Shown here in pieces: positions 22,028-36,462 of a DNA stretch of 64,000 nt. The notes below the pieces were generated by a model. The model was given only the letters and a program-made list of their open reading frames with translations, was not told the origin of the DNA and searched no databases. A program made the position numbers and the translations under genes. The DNA is from Paralichthys olivaceus. Taxonomy: Eukaryota; Chordata; Actinopteri; Pleuronectiformes; Paralichthyidae. The stretch spans positions 12,554,986 to 12,618,985 of the forward strand of contig NC_091116.1 in the NCBI RefSeq assembly GCF_024713975.1, read 5' to 3'. Within the stretch, counting starts at the first letter, position 1, and each line of letters begins with the position of its first letter.

Positions 22028-25000
22028 ATGTTGCACCTCCGGTCCACGGTGGTGCTCAACGAGCTGTTCCAGACGCTCGCAGGCGGGGTGAGAGCGGCAC
22101 CTGCAGCCGCCGCCTGCCTCGGCAGCACCGGCGCTCCGGGAGGGAGGTCGCCGGGCGGAGGGAGGTCGTTCGCCGGGTGGAGGGCTCCGCAGCACCTCGC
22201 CAGGAAGCAGCACGGCGTCCGGGGCTTCTGCTCCAAGGGCGACGGCCACAATGAAGCCGCCAAAGAGTCGTCAACGGAGAAGTGAGTCACGTTAGCCCCC
22301 CCGGTGTGAGGGCGTGTTAGCCGCTAGCTGCACTGGTAGCCGAATTCCATAGGAAAACATAGGAATTTAACATGGCGGTGATGCCAGGGAGCCATTCCTT
22401 AAACTTTCTTTTTTATTGAAACGAGTCAATAATTACTCGCAGAATATAAGCCGAATTCACAGCAACATTATAACGTGACTTTTTTAAGACATGTAAGTAT
22501 TTTTCTTTCAAAGTTTTCATTTGTAGGCTGTAAACATGTAATGAGTTAATTTTCACAAGCTAATTCCGCACTGAGCATCACGCAGAGGAACTAGCTGCTA
22601 TTACAGATGCTGTTTAGCTGGATTAGCCGATTAGCAGCTAATGGCCGGTTGAGGCTGTGTTGGGGGTTTGACGGAAGCTGGAAGGCGGCGGCATGGAGAG
22701 GCTCTCCCGGTGAACTGCTCCGTGTGCACCGGGAGTCAGCACCCGGGGTGTGAAGGCTCAGGAGCCGCTGCGAGTGTGTCCGACAATGGAATCAGTCGTG
22801 ACTACCAGGAGCTTCCTCTGCAGCTCAGAGACATGAAGCTAAGAGCATCATCTTCATCATCATCTTCATCATCACATAACCATAACAAACACAGCCTCAG
22901 TGTGTTTAACTTCATAATAACACAGCAGGAGAACGAGCCTCAGGCCAAAGTCTCATGAGAATTAAATGTCACATTCAGTTCTATTATTCTGTTAATCTCA
23001 ACGACACAGAAAGAGAGGTCATTGAGTGAGGGGCTGTAATTGACAGCGTGCACTGGAGGAGGTGTGTTAGGCACCGCTGACCTCAGGGGCACGCTCCCTC
23101 TAAAAACAATTTGCCGTGGCCTCCAGGTCAAACGTCATGTTTGCTCAGAACGTTGTGCAACGAGTCTCGAGGTCCGTTGTCTCTCTTCCTGAGGTTTTTG
23201 CCCCAATAACCGATTACTGGGATTGTGATTAACATCGTGTCCTACGATCGCATAATAAGACAAAGACGTGCTTAGGTCTGAGAAGATGGAACATTTATCA
23301 TTTTATATATGATCAGTATAGTTGTAGATTCATCTTCTGTTTGTCGACTGCGAGAAGAAGAAGCTTGATATTCACAAGTCACCGTGAAGACATACATTTT
23401 AAAACCAAATATCTAAACTTCACTGACAGGTGTATCGGTCGTTTGTATGCCGGCGGCTTCATGGCTGACGTGCCTCTTATTCTAATGAGATGTAAATCTA
23501 AACGTGAAACGATGCTTCCTCTGCAAACACCAGAGTGTCGACTGAGGCCCGTGATTTATCTTCCTCAACTCAGATGTTTAAACATGGATTGGATGAATCT
23601 GGGATAAGATTATTGTTTACAGAGTTATTTCGGATTTTGATATTTCAGGATTAAGGACAGAGAAGCAGAGAAGGAAAATCCTGCTTTTCAGAGATAAAGT
23701 CAAAATAACGTGCACATATATTACAAGATTTATCTTTTTGCCATGTTGCAGAGAAAATTAAGTCTAAGTAAGTCTCAATTTTTTTTTTCTTCTTAACATT
23801 CATATCAGCTGTGGTTCCAGCCGTCGCACCAGCCCCATAGAAATTAAAATGCCTCGTTGCCCCTGCAGGCGGAAGTTGCCCCATTTGTTTCTGTTCACGG
23901 ACAATTTGCTTAAGCAGTCGGTCACGTTCATGCAGTCATTTGTTTTGCTGACTGGTCGTCATCAACATCTTGTTTTTTCCCCCTGGAGACAAATTTCGTT
24001 TTCACGAAGAATGGCTCGTTCTCTTAAATACGAGACTCAAGTGTCAGAGACATCGTCAGCTGTCAACGTTTAGGTTTAGCAGGAGCTGTAGTGCAGGATG
24101 AGTCACAGTGAGTAAGCAGTCAGCGTCTCCCAGTCCTTCTAGGAAAAGATTCACGGGATCCTGTCGAGCATCAAGGAACTGCTCCACAACAAATCCAAAA
24201 AAAAGCATCAGCATCATGTGTTGGTTGTGTTTCTATGTCAACAGTATCATCACAGATCTGCTCCCACTAACTGGCTCTTCTGACTTATCGCACCAACACG
24301 GCCAGAACGAGTTTCTCTGATGAGTCACTCTCCATCTTATTGGTTGCTTGAGATTAGGCTACAGTGACGTCGCTGCCAGACTTTCAACCAGAAGTACCCA
24401 ATGCAGGAAAGTAGACGCTGGCTGCTTCCTCCCTGCAGCCGTGTGTACTTTTCACTCAAAAGGAACAGGAGGAAGAAATTTAAAAAAAAAAAACTCTTTG
24501 GACGCATGCACTGAAATCTCAACAGCAGTCTGCTCCCGAGGCTGTGCCCTGGCTAATAAGGGGTTAAAAATGTTTGTAATGCAGCGGAGATCATCCCGCC
24601 CACATCATTTTTGCACGGATTTTGCACCAAAGCCTGTGTGCTGGCATGCTGCCTAGCACTTGTCAGGGCCTAAAGGAGCAGATGAGTCACTCGCACGGAT
24701 TGATTTGTGCAGCGCCGCCTCTCAACGCTCCCAGTCTCATGTCTGCCTCCACCCCACGTCAATTTGTGATGACCAGCGGCGAAGCCAGCACCATCGATCG
24801 GGTCGGATAAATACCGCCGATATTACACACGACTCAATCCAGACACAGATCTCAGCTGTCGTCTCTGGCAGCGACTTAAGTGTCCGTGAAATAAAACAAC
24901 ATCGATAGTGGAGGATCTGTGGGAAGGGGTCGGGCGCGGGAAATAAAAATCAGTGAGCGGTGAAGTGCTTTTCAAAAGTAGGTTGCTTAATTTATATTTT

Positions 25001-28000
25001 TGTTTTATAAACCTTTTCCAAAAGAAGACTGGGAGCTAGAGGGCATCAGGGTGTAAAGGTCACTGACTCTTGTTCATTCAGCTCACACCAGGTCGGATTT
25101 CTGTTCAGCTGTCTACACCTGTCCTGTCAGCAGCAGCTATACTGACCAACGGCGTCTACACCGACTTAACTGCTATACCCTGAAAAATACGGGGCCGCTC
25201 AGGGGACACAGTGGAACAGAACCGACGGATATAAAATCAAAAATCTATCATTGCATATTGATCGGCATCGCGTGCAGCTCGATTCAAAATAGATCTACGG
25301 CGAGCGCAGTGTTTGGCAGCATGGCAGCGTCAGCTTCTGGACGAACTGTGTGTGCTGACCTTTAAAAACACACAGAGAACGAGGGACGCGCTAACGAGAG
25401 CAGAGGAGGTAGATTAACGAGGCCGCTCCAGATGTTCACCTCTTAACCTGCTGGTGATGATGCTCCCAGAGGTGAAATCTCTCAGCGGACTCATTAACTC
25501 AACCAGGATGTTACTTATGGTCTAAGTGTAATTTCACACCGGAGCCTGAGAGGGGTTTAGATATTTGATTTATTTCTATCTGTTTACATGAATGCTTTGG
25601 TCTGTACTATCAAAGCCACTGTCACTAATTCAGTATTGTTCCCTCTGCACACTCTCTTCCTGTTGTTGATCTGCTTGCTTTGCATTTGTAAGTATGTTTC
25701 AATTTTATTTTTATTTTAGTCTCTTTCCAGTAGAAATAGAGGTTTTCTGCAGAAAGCCAATAACTGCTTTTACCTTGAAATGACCTCACTTCCTCCCAGA
25801 GGCTGCGCTTGAATCCCCTCCCCTCTACCTCACCCCCTGTCATCCCCCTCTTCCTCCCTCCACACACACACACGGCCACACACACACACACTCTCTGATG
25901 TGTATTCCTTCCTCACCAGCAGGCATCAACTGTCCATTAAGGAGGTCAGAGACGGACCACGCTGACAAACAATCAGAGGACGCAACAACATGCTGATTCA
26001 GACGGCATGAGATTTGTTTTTTGTGTTAAAGGAGACGTATGATGCTTTTTTTCTTTCTTATTGTTCAGAGCAGCCTGGGCTTTTTATCAGGAGGGGGAGA
26101 CTAAAAAAACTAAAACCAAGAGGCTGAAAACAGGAGCTGCAGCGATGGACAAGTTTAAATGATTCACCTGAAAATGAGCAGAATATGTCTCCTTTAAAGC
26201 TGCGTTCCACACATGTTGAAAAGTCATGAATTCTGACTTTGTCCATGTAAAACCAAGTTACAGACAGAAATATATTGATGGAAAGTACATGGTTGCATCA
26301 AAACCACAGATACCGTCAAAGCGCTGTTTGATTTAAACTCGGCAGCTCACTTACAATCCTCTTGTTCAGAATTTCTGACGTGAGACATAAAGTGGAACTC
26401 GGCCTAAAAGCTGAATAAAGTTGGTCTCTCCAAGGGTCCGAAATCAGTTTTTTCTGGTTGGCTGCTGAGAGGAGCCTCCCCTAGCACGCAGGCCAGTCAG
26501 TGGCCCATGATGCATTGCAGGACATCATGCCCGGGCACCCAGAGCTTTGCTCAAATCCAATTTGGTGTTGATATGAATCATAGCAGAGAGCCTGCTGTGA
26601 GCTGGTCATCGCGTCCGCCCTCCTGACACACGACTAACTTTCCTCCCAGAGACAACTCGGTGTGGAAACACTGCTCAGAACACCAGCCAGAACATCACAC
26701 TAGATCAATCCTCAGACCAGAACCACGTGCCGTCGGTCTGCCAGGGGCTCTGCCAAGCCTCCAAGTCACATGTGCCACAGTGGAGGTCCAGTCGTCACAG
26801 TTCACAGACTGGGCTTTTACTCGGGTGATTTGCACTGACGCTGCAGCACAGAGACACCTTAAGGCTCTGTCGTGAAACAGTTTGAATATTTCAGGTGTGT
26901 CTGTGCTGCGGCGGTGCTGCCACACTGCCCACAGGACTTAGCCAAACCTTCACTGGAGAAATAAAAGTAATTCCATGTATTAAAAAGATGTGATGTGTTG
27001 TTTGGTTAGATTAGTGGTTAATCGGCTTGTTGAACAAACTCCTGGCTGGTGTTCTAGCAGTGCAGACTGTTAACAGCTTTCATTACGGTGGCCTTATTGC
27101 AGCATTCAAATCTCTGGAAATGTTACCACACGTTAATCTGAAACAAAAACTTTAATGTACTGTAAGTTTTACAGAGCAGAGACTCGCATGCCGTGTTTTC
27201 TGACGTCAAGTTCATCTGGAAAAACCTTTTCCGCAGCTGATTGTACTGCAGTAAGGCCAGTGTCAGGTCACGTTTTCCTCTACTCACCGCTTCTCCTTGC
27301 AGTCAAAAAGCTTTTCTTCTCCCTCTGCTGCCCTTCCCCTCCACGTGTCTTCCTCAGAGGGCCTCACTTGCTTTTTCTGTGTTTGTATTTGTCCGTCCTG
27401 CAGGAGAAGGAAAGCAGGCATCCTGCCCAGTCTGGAGGACCTGCTGTTCTACACCATCGCTGAGGGCCAAGAGAAAATCCCTGCACACAAATTCACCACA
27501 GTGAGTTATGAGGCATTAACAACCGACTGTGACAGCAGAGCTATGAAAATAGTTTATTATGCAGTATTAAGCAGGAGAGAGAGATCATGAAGACATTTTA
27601 AATACAAGAGAGAAAAATCAAAGTGGGTGCAGTGAAGATTCATGGAAAACAAATATTTAAATCTGCAGAATTTACGATATAGATATATTTACAAGTGTGT
27701 TTGTTGTATTTGATGTAAATCAATATGCACATTGTAAATAAGCTGTAAACAGCGAATGTGCGTAATCACCGTTTAAATGTCTCCCCGGCTGACTTACGAG
27801 CAGTGAACCCCCTCTTGTTAGCCTCTTCAGGAGTCTCAGTTCACGGCTCGTAGCTTCATTGATTTGTTGTCAGGCCGCTTCAATCATGATGTTCCTCCTC
27901 CTCCTCCTCCTCCTCCTCTCTACAGGCTCTTAAAGCCACAGGGCTTCGCACAGGAGACCCCCGGCTGAAAGAATGTATGGAGATGCTGAAGGTGACCTTG

Positions 28001-31000
28001 AAGCAAACGTCTGACGGAGCGCTCGACAGACACCTCTTCAAAAAGTAGGTTTTCAGGTTGCTTTTAAATCGAAGCACAAAGTGGATGTAAAGTTTTCGGT
28101 AGATTCTCAGTTTTTTCTGTCCGAAAGTTTCACGTTAAAATCAGTGGTCCCTTTAAGTAAAGTCCCTGTTTCTCTTCCGCTGTTATTGTCCACATCAATC
28201 TTTCATCACAGTCTATCGTGAGAATTATTGATGCTGGTGACAGCACTGGGTCACTGCATGACATTCATTATTCATCACCATGTTGAGGTTGGATTCATTC
28301 GGATGACCAGGGGGAGAAAATACAAAAATAAACCCCGAGATCAAGAAGTGTGAAGTGGATCAGTTTGTCTTTATCCACATTCAAATAATTTAATAAAAAG
28401 AACCTGGTTTAGGGGCTGAAACCAGAAATAACATTTTGAATAAACAACAATGGATGTCAAATTAAATATCATTAACCCCCCCAACCCTGCTCTGGCAGCA
28501 CCTCTGCTGAATGAGCCCCCCCCTCAGACGACATGCTGCTGAGACAGAACTGGGTGACAGCTTGGCAAGCAGCGGCCCGGCATGTCAGGGCATATGACGC
28601 CTCCTCGGGGGCGCTTAGTCATCACCGCACAGACCCCAGTCACGCCGCTCCTGGCTGGGATCCATCACATCCGCTCCTGGGCTTATTTATAGCGCTCAGC
28701 CACACAGAGCGAAGCATGTGAGCGGGCGGTGGAGTGTAGCGTTTGTTTTCACTGCAGGGATCCCATGCTACAGGGATTACACTGGGTTTGATGCAATGAG
28801 ATAGCTGAGCCACAAATCTCCCCACTGCCAGGGAGGCACAACGTCGACCTCACCGCCTGGTTATTTGGAGTTGTATGTAAAGTATCTGCGTATAAATAAA
28901 AAAAGCACTGGCTCAAGGACCGGTTCATGTTTCTGAGGACATTTTAGGATGGAAATAACATAAAGTATTGTTTTGTTTTGGTATTTCTACATGTATTTCT
29001 TCCACGTGTCCCTCCACTGTTGAACGAACTGTTTACGCTTCTCTGTGTTGAGCAAAAGTTCAGTTTCCTGTGAAATATTCTTCGTATTCCCCTCGTAGGT
29101 TAAAGCTCTCGCCCCCCTCGGTCATGGTTCTAGTCCTAAACTGACGTCTCCTGTCTCCTCCTCAGATGTGTCCAGAGCAACATTGTGCTGCTCACCCAGG
29201 CCTTCAGGAAGAAGTTTGTCATCCCAGACTTCCAGCCCTTCTGTGCGCACATCGACGAGCTGTATGAAAACGCCAAAAAAATGCCTGGAGGGCAAGTGAG
29301 TGAGAGTGATTTTCCTCCATTAGCAGAAATGTGAAGGTTAATTTCCTCTGGCTTCAGACCAGAATAATGTTTTCCTATTTAATATGAATATCTTAGCATT
29401 GTAATCATCTTTACATTCACGCCTCAGTCCTGCTGTTGAACCACAATGTGACGATGAGGTGTTGATCCCTCTATGCTGAATGAATTCAATGGAGATTACT
29501 TTCAATCTCTGCACATTCATTTATTCCCACAGGGAACATCTCCTCAGCTGCACTGTGCTGCAGAGAGAGAAGAGCCGGAATCACAGTCTGCTTGTTTTAC
29601 CACTCACCATGTAAACAGCCAGTAAACGCATTTTTAAAAACTGTCATGCTGCAGGTGGCGGACTACATTCCCCAGCTGGCCCGCTTTAGTCCCGACCTGT
29701 GGGCCGCCGCCCTCTGCACCGTCGACGGACAGAGGTGCGGTTTCATTGATCCATGTTTGTTGTGTTATATATGTATCATATACACTAATGAATAATAATA
29801 AAGCCAGAGCCTGGGAGGAAATCGAATCTAAAAACATTTCAAGAGTTGAGCGTCAGATTATCTAATCCTGTGTTATTCTCAGGCACACCGTCGGCGACAC
29901 CAAGGTTCCATTCTGTCTGCAGTCCTGCGTCAAGCCGCTGAAATACGCTATTGCCGTTCACGACCACGGCACCGAGTACGTTCACCGCTTCATCGGCAAA
30001 GAGCCCAGCGGTCTGCGATTCAACAAGCTCTTCCTGAATGAGGAGGGTGAGGACTCACACACACACTCACCTGCTCCTCACACAAGCCTCTCGCCTGCAT
30101 CATGACTCAGTCGGCTGTGGTTGGACTTCCTCAACGTGGCCTCGGTAAGAGGAGCCATCCAGGCCTGGTTGCCATGGAGCTGCGATAAATTGTTAATGAG
30201 AGGCAGAGTAAAACAAAGAGTGTGTAACAGAGACAGAATAACCTGGGAACACCACAGGCTGCACGTGGCGTCGGTAAAAACCAGTTCAAGTTTGCTGTGG
30301 CCATTAACATTCATACGGTGAGTTTAGACACTCACCTAAACCCTGCGGTGAAAGCACTGCTCTCTATTTCTGAAGGAACGACATACGTGTGGTCAAAAAT
30401 ATCTGTGGTCAGAAGGTCGTGAAACTATCTCACTTACTCGAACAGCTTGTTGAGGTTTCTAATTTCCTCTCTGTTGTGTTGTTTACCTCTTCTCACAGTG
30501 TTCAATCATGTTAAAGAATAAAAACACTGGTTTATATGATAGATCGTTAATGGTCGACATTCTGCAAATTACCTGTTTACACTGTTTAAAAAACAGCTTC
30601 TGTACCAATCGTTTGTTTTTCCAATGGACCCTGGTGTGAGAAGGTTTCCAGGTTTCCTCTCTTTGTCGTTCCTGAGAACTCTGCGGCAGAGGAAACATTC
30701 CTGCTGCTTATATTTTACATGGATTTTCTCACATTGTTGTGGCCTGTTGCATAAGAAGATTAAAACTCAGAGAGGAAGTTGATGCTCAGTGAATCATTCC
30801 AGACCTCCTGCTTTAGAATTGTTCCTTTTTCTCCTTTCTCTTCCTCGTTTGACTTCTTCCTTTGATGACACTCACTTTCTTTATTGCAGATAAACCACAC
30901 AACCCCATGGTTAATGCCGGTGCTATCGTCTGTACCTCCCTCATTAAGGTACGCTACATCCACATACCCCCACTAGCAAATATAGAATATTACAGGCGCA

Positions 31001-34000
31001 GTTTGTGAATGTGTGCAGAGTTTGTTTCAGAAAAGCCACGGCCTGAAATTGAGTTATCAATGTTTTCACATCAGGACTAATGCCGTGATTTTAGAAAAGA
31101 TTTTAGACTTTTTATCTGCAGCTGCAAAGTTGTGTTCAAAGAGACTTTGTCTGAAACAAAATAATAATCGTCTGGAGAGCGTGCTTCCGCCAGATTGCTG
31201 TATAACGGGGAGATTAAGGTTATAGATAATCACGCTGAAAGGGGATTTGGTTGAAAGCGGCATCGCTCGGATATCCTGTGCAGACACACAAAGTTTATAG
31301 AGCCCAGAGAGTGGATGGAGATGGAGACAGAGCAGCTCAGCTCGGACACGTTATCAGCTTTAATCAGGGAAACTGCAGTGTTTCATTCATATCCTCCACT
31401 GACTGACCTTCACACACACACGGACCGGTTTAAACACACAACAGCACCACCTGCTGACGGAAATAAAACATAAACCGCAGCGTCTGCTCTCAAGTGGCCC
31501 AACGAGGATCAACAGGATTCCGTGAGGTCGTCTCAGAGGTCGTCGGTAGCAGTTTAATTACTGCGATACATTCATACAGTGAGAGGAGACTGTACAGACA
31601 GTCGGTGTTTGTTGTATTTATCCCACAACACATTTCTCCATCAGCCTGAACCTTTAACGAGATAATGTTCTCAGTGACTTTAAGTCCAGAGCTTTGTGTC
31701 AGAACTTGGCCTGTGTGCTGAGACAATGAGGAGCGTGCTGCTCTGTTGGCAGAGTTTTAAATAACATGTTGTTGAAAGAATCTCAGGATGTAGAGTCACT
31801 CGACCGCGGAGCACGGTTTAGTTACGGGCAGATCAAATCTCGTGGAATGCTCAGAATCTGATTTTCGTAAATATATCGTGACACCAAAGACGGTAAATGA
31901 AACCAGCTCCTGTCAGCGACTGTTTGCATGCGTGCCTCCTCCTCTCTCTGCATCTAGATCTACACATGTGCAATGTACCTGTTCAAGGCATCGTTGTGTG
32001 CTTTTATGTGTTGTTGCATATTTTACAGCATTAGGATCTTTGGGAAATTATGACCACAGCAACAGGTCAATGACGTTGGTAATTTTTTCCTTTTTAATCA
32101 TTTTCCTCCCTCTTTGATCTGGATTTGTGAGCTTTTAGCTTTTCACTTGGCCGTTAATGAATGTTTAAATGTTGCTTTTATACTTTTCACATGCATTCTC
32201 CAAACTGTTTATACGTCTGGGTTATAAACAGTACAGCTCTGGCTCAACTCTGGTTTTATACCATACTCCATTCCCCTGTAGAGAAGGACCCCCCCCCTTT
32301 GTTTTCATTTCTTTACTAGTCAGATAAATCCTTAAAAAACACAAACTGTGTAGCTCACAGTGTTGAAACTAACTCACCAGCCTAATCTTTGTACAGTAAA
32401 CACACTGTAAGTTAACTATCACTGCAGAACACGTAGTTATTTCTACTTGCAAACTCTCATTATAGTTTATTTAAATTTTCCTTTAAAAAGAAGCAGGAAC
32501 CCTGAGTGGATTAACCGTTTTTATTTCACCTTCTCCATCTCCAGCTAGTCTCCCACCTCTAATCTTAATTCATCTGATGTCATGACTGGTTAGATTGGTC
32601 ACGTAACTGATGACTTCCTGTCATAGTTTAATATCATAGAGACGTGAATCATATAATACACTAGTGCTAATATGTGGGTAACGTTAAGTGTCAGTGTCAT
32701 TGAATGTTTCCTCTTGACTTAAATGTCGTGTTGCTAACATTGTTTGTGTGTTTCAGCAAGGGGCCAGCAACGCTGAAAAGTTTGATTATGTGAGTAAGAC
32801 TTGAAAAGAAGTTTCCAAACTGAGATAACAGATAAAACCATAAATGAAATTATTCGATTTGTGTTCTTGATACGTACGAGTTATTCGTAGAGACGTTGTG
32901 ATACGAGCATCAAACCGTACATTTTATTCTCTACATCTGCTCCTCAGGTCATGAACTTCATGAACAAACTGGCAGGAAACGAGTACGTGGGCTTCAGCAA
33001 CGCCACGTGAGTAAAAACATCCCCTCACTGCAGAATTGGTGAATTCAGGGACGCGCAGCAACTTTCAGAGGCAAAATAATTCCGTCAGTACAGTTTGATT
33101 TTGTTTATATAACGTGAGCTGAGTCATGGTCTTAAAAGAACAAACCCCCCCCCGTCCCGCTCTGTGCCCCAGTTTCCAGTCGGAGCGCGAGTCTGGAGAC
33201 AGAAACTTTGCCATCGGCTACTACCTGAAGGAGAAGAAGGTAACGTCAGGCAGAGAAGACATGAGGAGTAAACAGCAGCAGATGTTTCTCTCTCAATCAA
33301 GACTTGTTAGATTTTTGTTTTCGCCCTAAAGTCGTGATTTATAGATCAACTTTGATAAACTGAACATGTTTCTTCTTTATTTAAACATTTTTCATTGATC
33401 CTTATTCATTAAGCTGCTGCTCCTGTTTGCTCTAATTTACCTTTTACTGTCGATAACATAAAGAAGCAGCAGATGAGCTATCAGACGGGTTGACGCTGTG
33501 TTTTGTCCTTGCAGTGTTTTCCAGAGGGCACAGACATGACGTCCATCCTGGACTTCTACTTCCAGGTGAATACAAATCAACAAAGGATTGAAAACCCGTG
33601 GGATGAATAGAGTTATCACGGCACAGTAATGAAGGTGATGGTGTGTCAGTTGTGTCAGTCGCTGATTGATTCGTCTTTTTTAATTGATTCAAACTCAGAA
33701 TCTGATGCGGAGGAAAGTGACGCTGCAGAAGAATCTCATTCAAATCTGCTTTTTGATTAAAGTGACGAGACAAAACGTCCCCGTCCTCTTTTATCTTGAT
33801 TTAACACTGAGCCTGTGACTGTGCAGGAAATCAGAACAGATCTTGGACAATTCCCAAAAAGACATGAATTATTTCTGTTCCTCCCTGTCAGCTGTGTTCC
33901 ATCGAGGTGACCTGTGAGAGCGCCAGTGTCATGGCAGCGACTCTGGCCAACGGCGGCTTCTGTCCAATCACAGGCGAGCGCGTGCTGAGTCCCGAGGCCG

Positions 34001-35409
34001 TGCGAAACACCCTGAGTCTGATGCATTCCTGCGGCATGTACGACTTCTCTGGGCAGTTTGCTTTCCACGTGAGTGACAAAGATCCCGCGGAGTAACAAAA
34101 CGTTTGAGTCGCAACACGTCATCGTCGCCGTCCTTGTGTTTCAGGTCGGGCTGCCGGCTAAGTCTGGCGTCGCCGGTGGGATTCTGCTGGTCGTACCAAA
34201 CGTGATGGGCGTCATGTGTTGGTCTCCTCCTCTGGACAAGCTGGGCAACAGCGTCAGAGGAATCCAGTTCTGCACGGTAACGTCGGCTTTAAATACTTTT
34301 CATCTTTGAGCGACTTCAACTTGAACTGTGGCCCCGCCCCTCCCCCCCCCCGACTGACGTCAGACTGAAGCTGCGTGTCCTCATCTTTCAGGACCTGGTT
34401 TCTCTCTGTAACTTTCACAACTACGACAATCTGAGGCACTTCGCCAAGAAACTGGATCCTCGCAGGGAGGGAGGAGACCAGAGGGTGAGTCCGCACCCAC
34501 TGTAACTGCTCCTTGAGAATTTATCAGAGTCACATCCTCTTCCTGTGTTCGCTCGCCGTTCCTGGACGCCCTCTGACCTCGTCTTTAGGATTTTTACCCC
34601 ACGACTCCATCTGCTGGAAAATGACTGCAACAGCGTCTCTCAGGTTTTTACCTCAACAAAACCAGAATCAAGCTAAAGAGGGAATCTGTTGTTGTTCCAG
34701 GTGAAGTCCGTGATCAACCTGCTGTTTGCTGCTTACACTGGAGACGTCTCCGCTCTGAGGAGGTAAACACACATTCACATCACTCATTCAAACGTGATTT
34801 AGTTGTTTTGTAAATCACACTGATTAAAGGTTTCTTGAGTTGTTCGGCGTTTGATATTTCATTCGTCTTCGTCCAGGTTTGCTTTATCCTCGATGGACAT
34901 GGAGCAGAGGGATTATGACTCCAGGACGGCTCTGCACGTCGCAGCAGCTGAAGGTAACACGCCGAGATGGTTCATGTGTCAGAGCAGCACTTTGTAACAG
35001 TGTGTTCGTGTTCGTGGAGCTGATGTGTCGTGTTTGTGCTTCAGGACACACTGAGGTGGTTCGTTTTCTGCTGGAGGCCTGTAAAGTCAACCCGGTTCCC
35101 AAAGACAGGTAACACACAACCACCAGGAGACCATCTGTCTCCTCCACATGTTGAAACGTGAATATTATTTAGATAAACGTGTGTTCGTTTACCAAAACTT
35201 CATTAAAAATATCAATGAGCCCCGGAACACCTCTGACTGCTCTCCCTCTCTGTCCCCACAGGTGGGGCAACACGCCCATGGACGAGGCCGTCCACTTCGG
35301 CCACCACGATGTGGTGACCATCCTCCGTGACTACCACAACAAGTACAGCCCCCAGGACAGCACCGCCGACAAGCAGAACGCAGAGAAGAACCTGGACGGG
35401 ATGCTCTGA
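22028..35409 (+). CDS. gls: Glutaminase, kidney type (KGA form), mitochondrial
   Basis: Hydrolyses glutamine to glutamate and ammonia in mitochondria. The prediction has 621 residues in 18 coding exons (human KGA 669; the difference is mostly in exon 1): 22028-22281, 27404-27500, 27926-28044, 29166-29295, 29655-29734, 29883-30046, 30890-30948, 32757-32789, 32948-33006, 33173-33239, 33515-33565, 33892-34068, 34145-34276, 34392-34484, 34701-34762, 34877-34953, 35045-35108, 35262-35409. The N terminus is Arg/Ala-rich and acid-poor, like a transit peptide. The beta-lactamase-like catalytic core has the Ser-x-x-Lys pair in [10 protein letters not shown] (Ser241, Lys244; human Ser286, Lys289). The activation loop [10 protein letters not shown] (270-279) carries the Phe and Leu residues that bind allosteric inhibitors in human GLS. 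Asn290 corresponds to human Asn335. The C terminus has ankyrin repeats ([32 protein letters not shown]) and ends NLDGML. GLS2 is less likely, given this C terminus and the neighbouring genes. Confidence 0.96.
27893..27920 (+). repeat. (CTC)n serving as the polypyrimidine tract of gls exon 3
   Basis: The microsatellite ends a few bases before the TACAG acceptor at 27921-27925, so it supplies the whole pyrimidine tract of this intron. Confidence 0.85.
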
Positions 35410-35702
35410 TGGAAGAGAAGCAGGAAGGGCATGAACTCTGAAAGAAAACCTCCAGGTAGTCAGTTTGATCCGAGGGGAAAACATTTAAGTCCTGAGAAAC
35501 AACCACAGTAGAAAATATAAAAACAACCCAGATAATTAAGTGTACAGGTCAAACCTAGAAGACGGCGGTCGCTGCGTAAACGCTCCTTATCATGTCGTTG
35601 GTAGATGTCGTTTTGTATTATATTCATGTATGTAACACAAGCGGGAAATATTTTTCTGGCCGTTTCTCCTTCTGTATTTTGTTGTCAGCTTTGTAGGGAA
35701 AA

Positions 35703-35708
35703 AATAAA
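35703..35708 (+). terminator. Candidate proximal polyadenylation signal of gls (AATAAA)
   Basis: Canonical hexamer in the expected position after the stop codon. A second AATAAA at 36627-36632 could give a longer transcript. Confidence 0.5.
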
Positions 35709-36456
35709 GCCACTCGTTGAATGCTGGGTAAATTTGGACTCAGGTGTCACAGACGGTGTCGTGCCCTGGTCACTTCGTCATCACGGCGTGGTGGAATGTA
35801 TCCTCCCCCTCCAAAACACTTCAGCGTGTTTGTAATGTGTGCGTGGTTTTTATTTATCTATTTAAGATAAACTGTACATTCATGTAGTGTGTGTATATTT
35901 CCTGAGATGAGAAGTTGGTGTAAATACGTACGTGAATAGCCGTAGTTGTGTCTCACTGACTCATTCAGCTGTGAGCACGAGGTGTGTGACGTAGTTTTCA
36001 CTAAAAAACTGTAAAACGTGAATCTTTCGCTTGTTTGAATGTTGAACTAAATGTTCCGCCGTTAAAGGCGAATATGATTCGACATATCCACGACGATGCT
36101 GACGGCGCTGCATTCCCGTAAAGTTCCACCGACTTCACGAGAAGCTCGGTTCTAGATTTGTAGAAGGTTCAAATATAATTGTCACACCTGAAGCGAGTTC
36201 AGTTCTTAGGAGCCTCGTAGGAATCGAACCCACGACCTCAGGACTTTCCTCAGGACCTCAGGAAAACCTTCAGTCTGGACAGACTGTTCCACACACGCCC
36301 GTCAGCGTGCGAGTCGTATTCCGCAGGTCGCACAGGGAACAGAAGGGTTATGGTTTGATTTTGTGCTTGTAAAATATTTAAAGAGTTTGATGTCACCCCA
36401 CAAGAAAAAACTATTAAAGGAAGATTATCTCCAGTAGCAGGACATTTGAGTTTTAC

Positions 36457-36462
36457 TTTATT
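36457..36462 (-). terminator. Candidate polyadenylation signal of stat1 (AATAAA on minus strand)
   Basis: TTTATT on the plus strand reads AATAAA for stat1, about 470 bases after its stop codon. The exact 3' end is not shown by the sequence. Confidence 0.4.
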
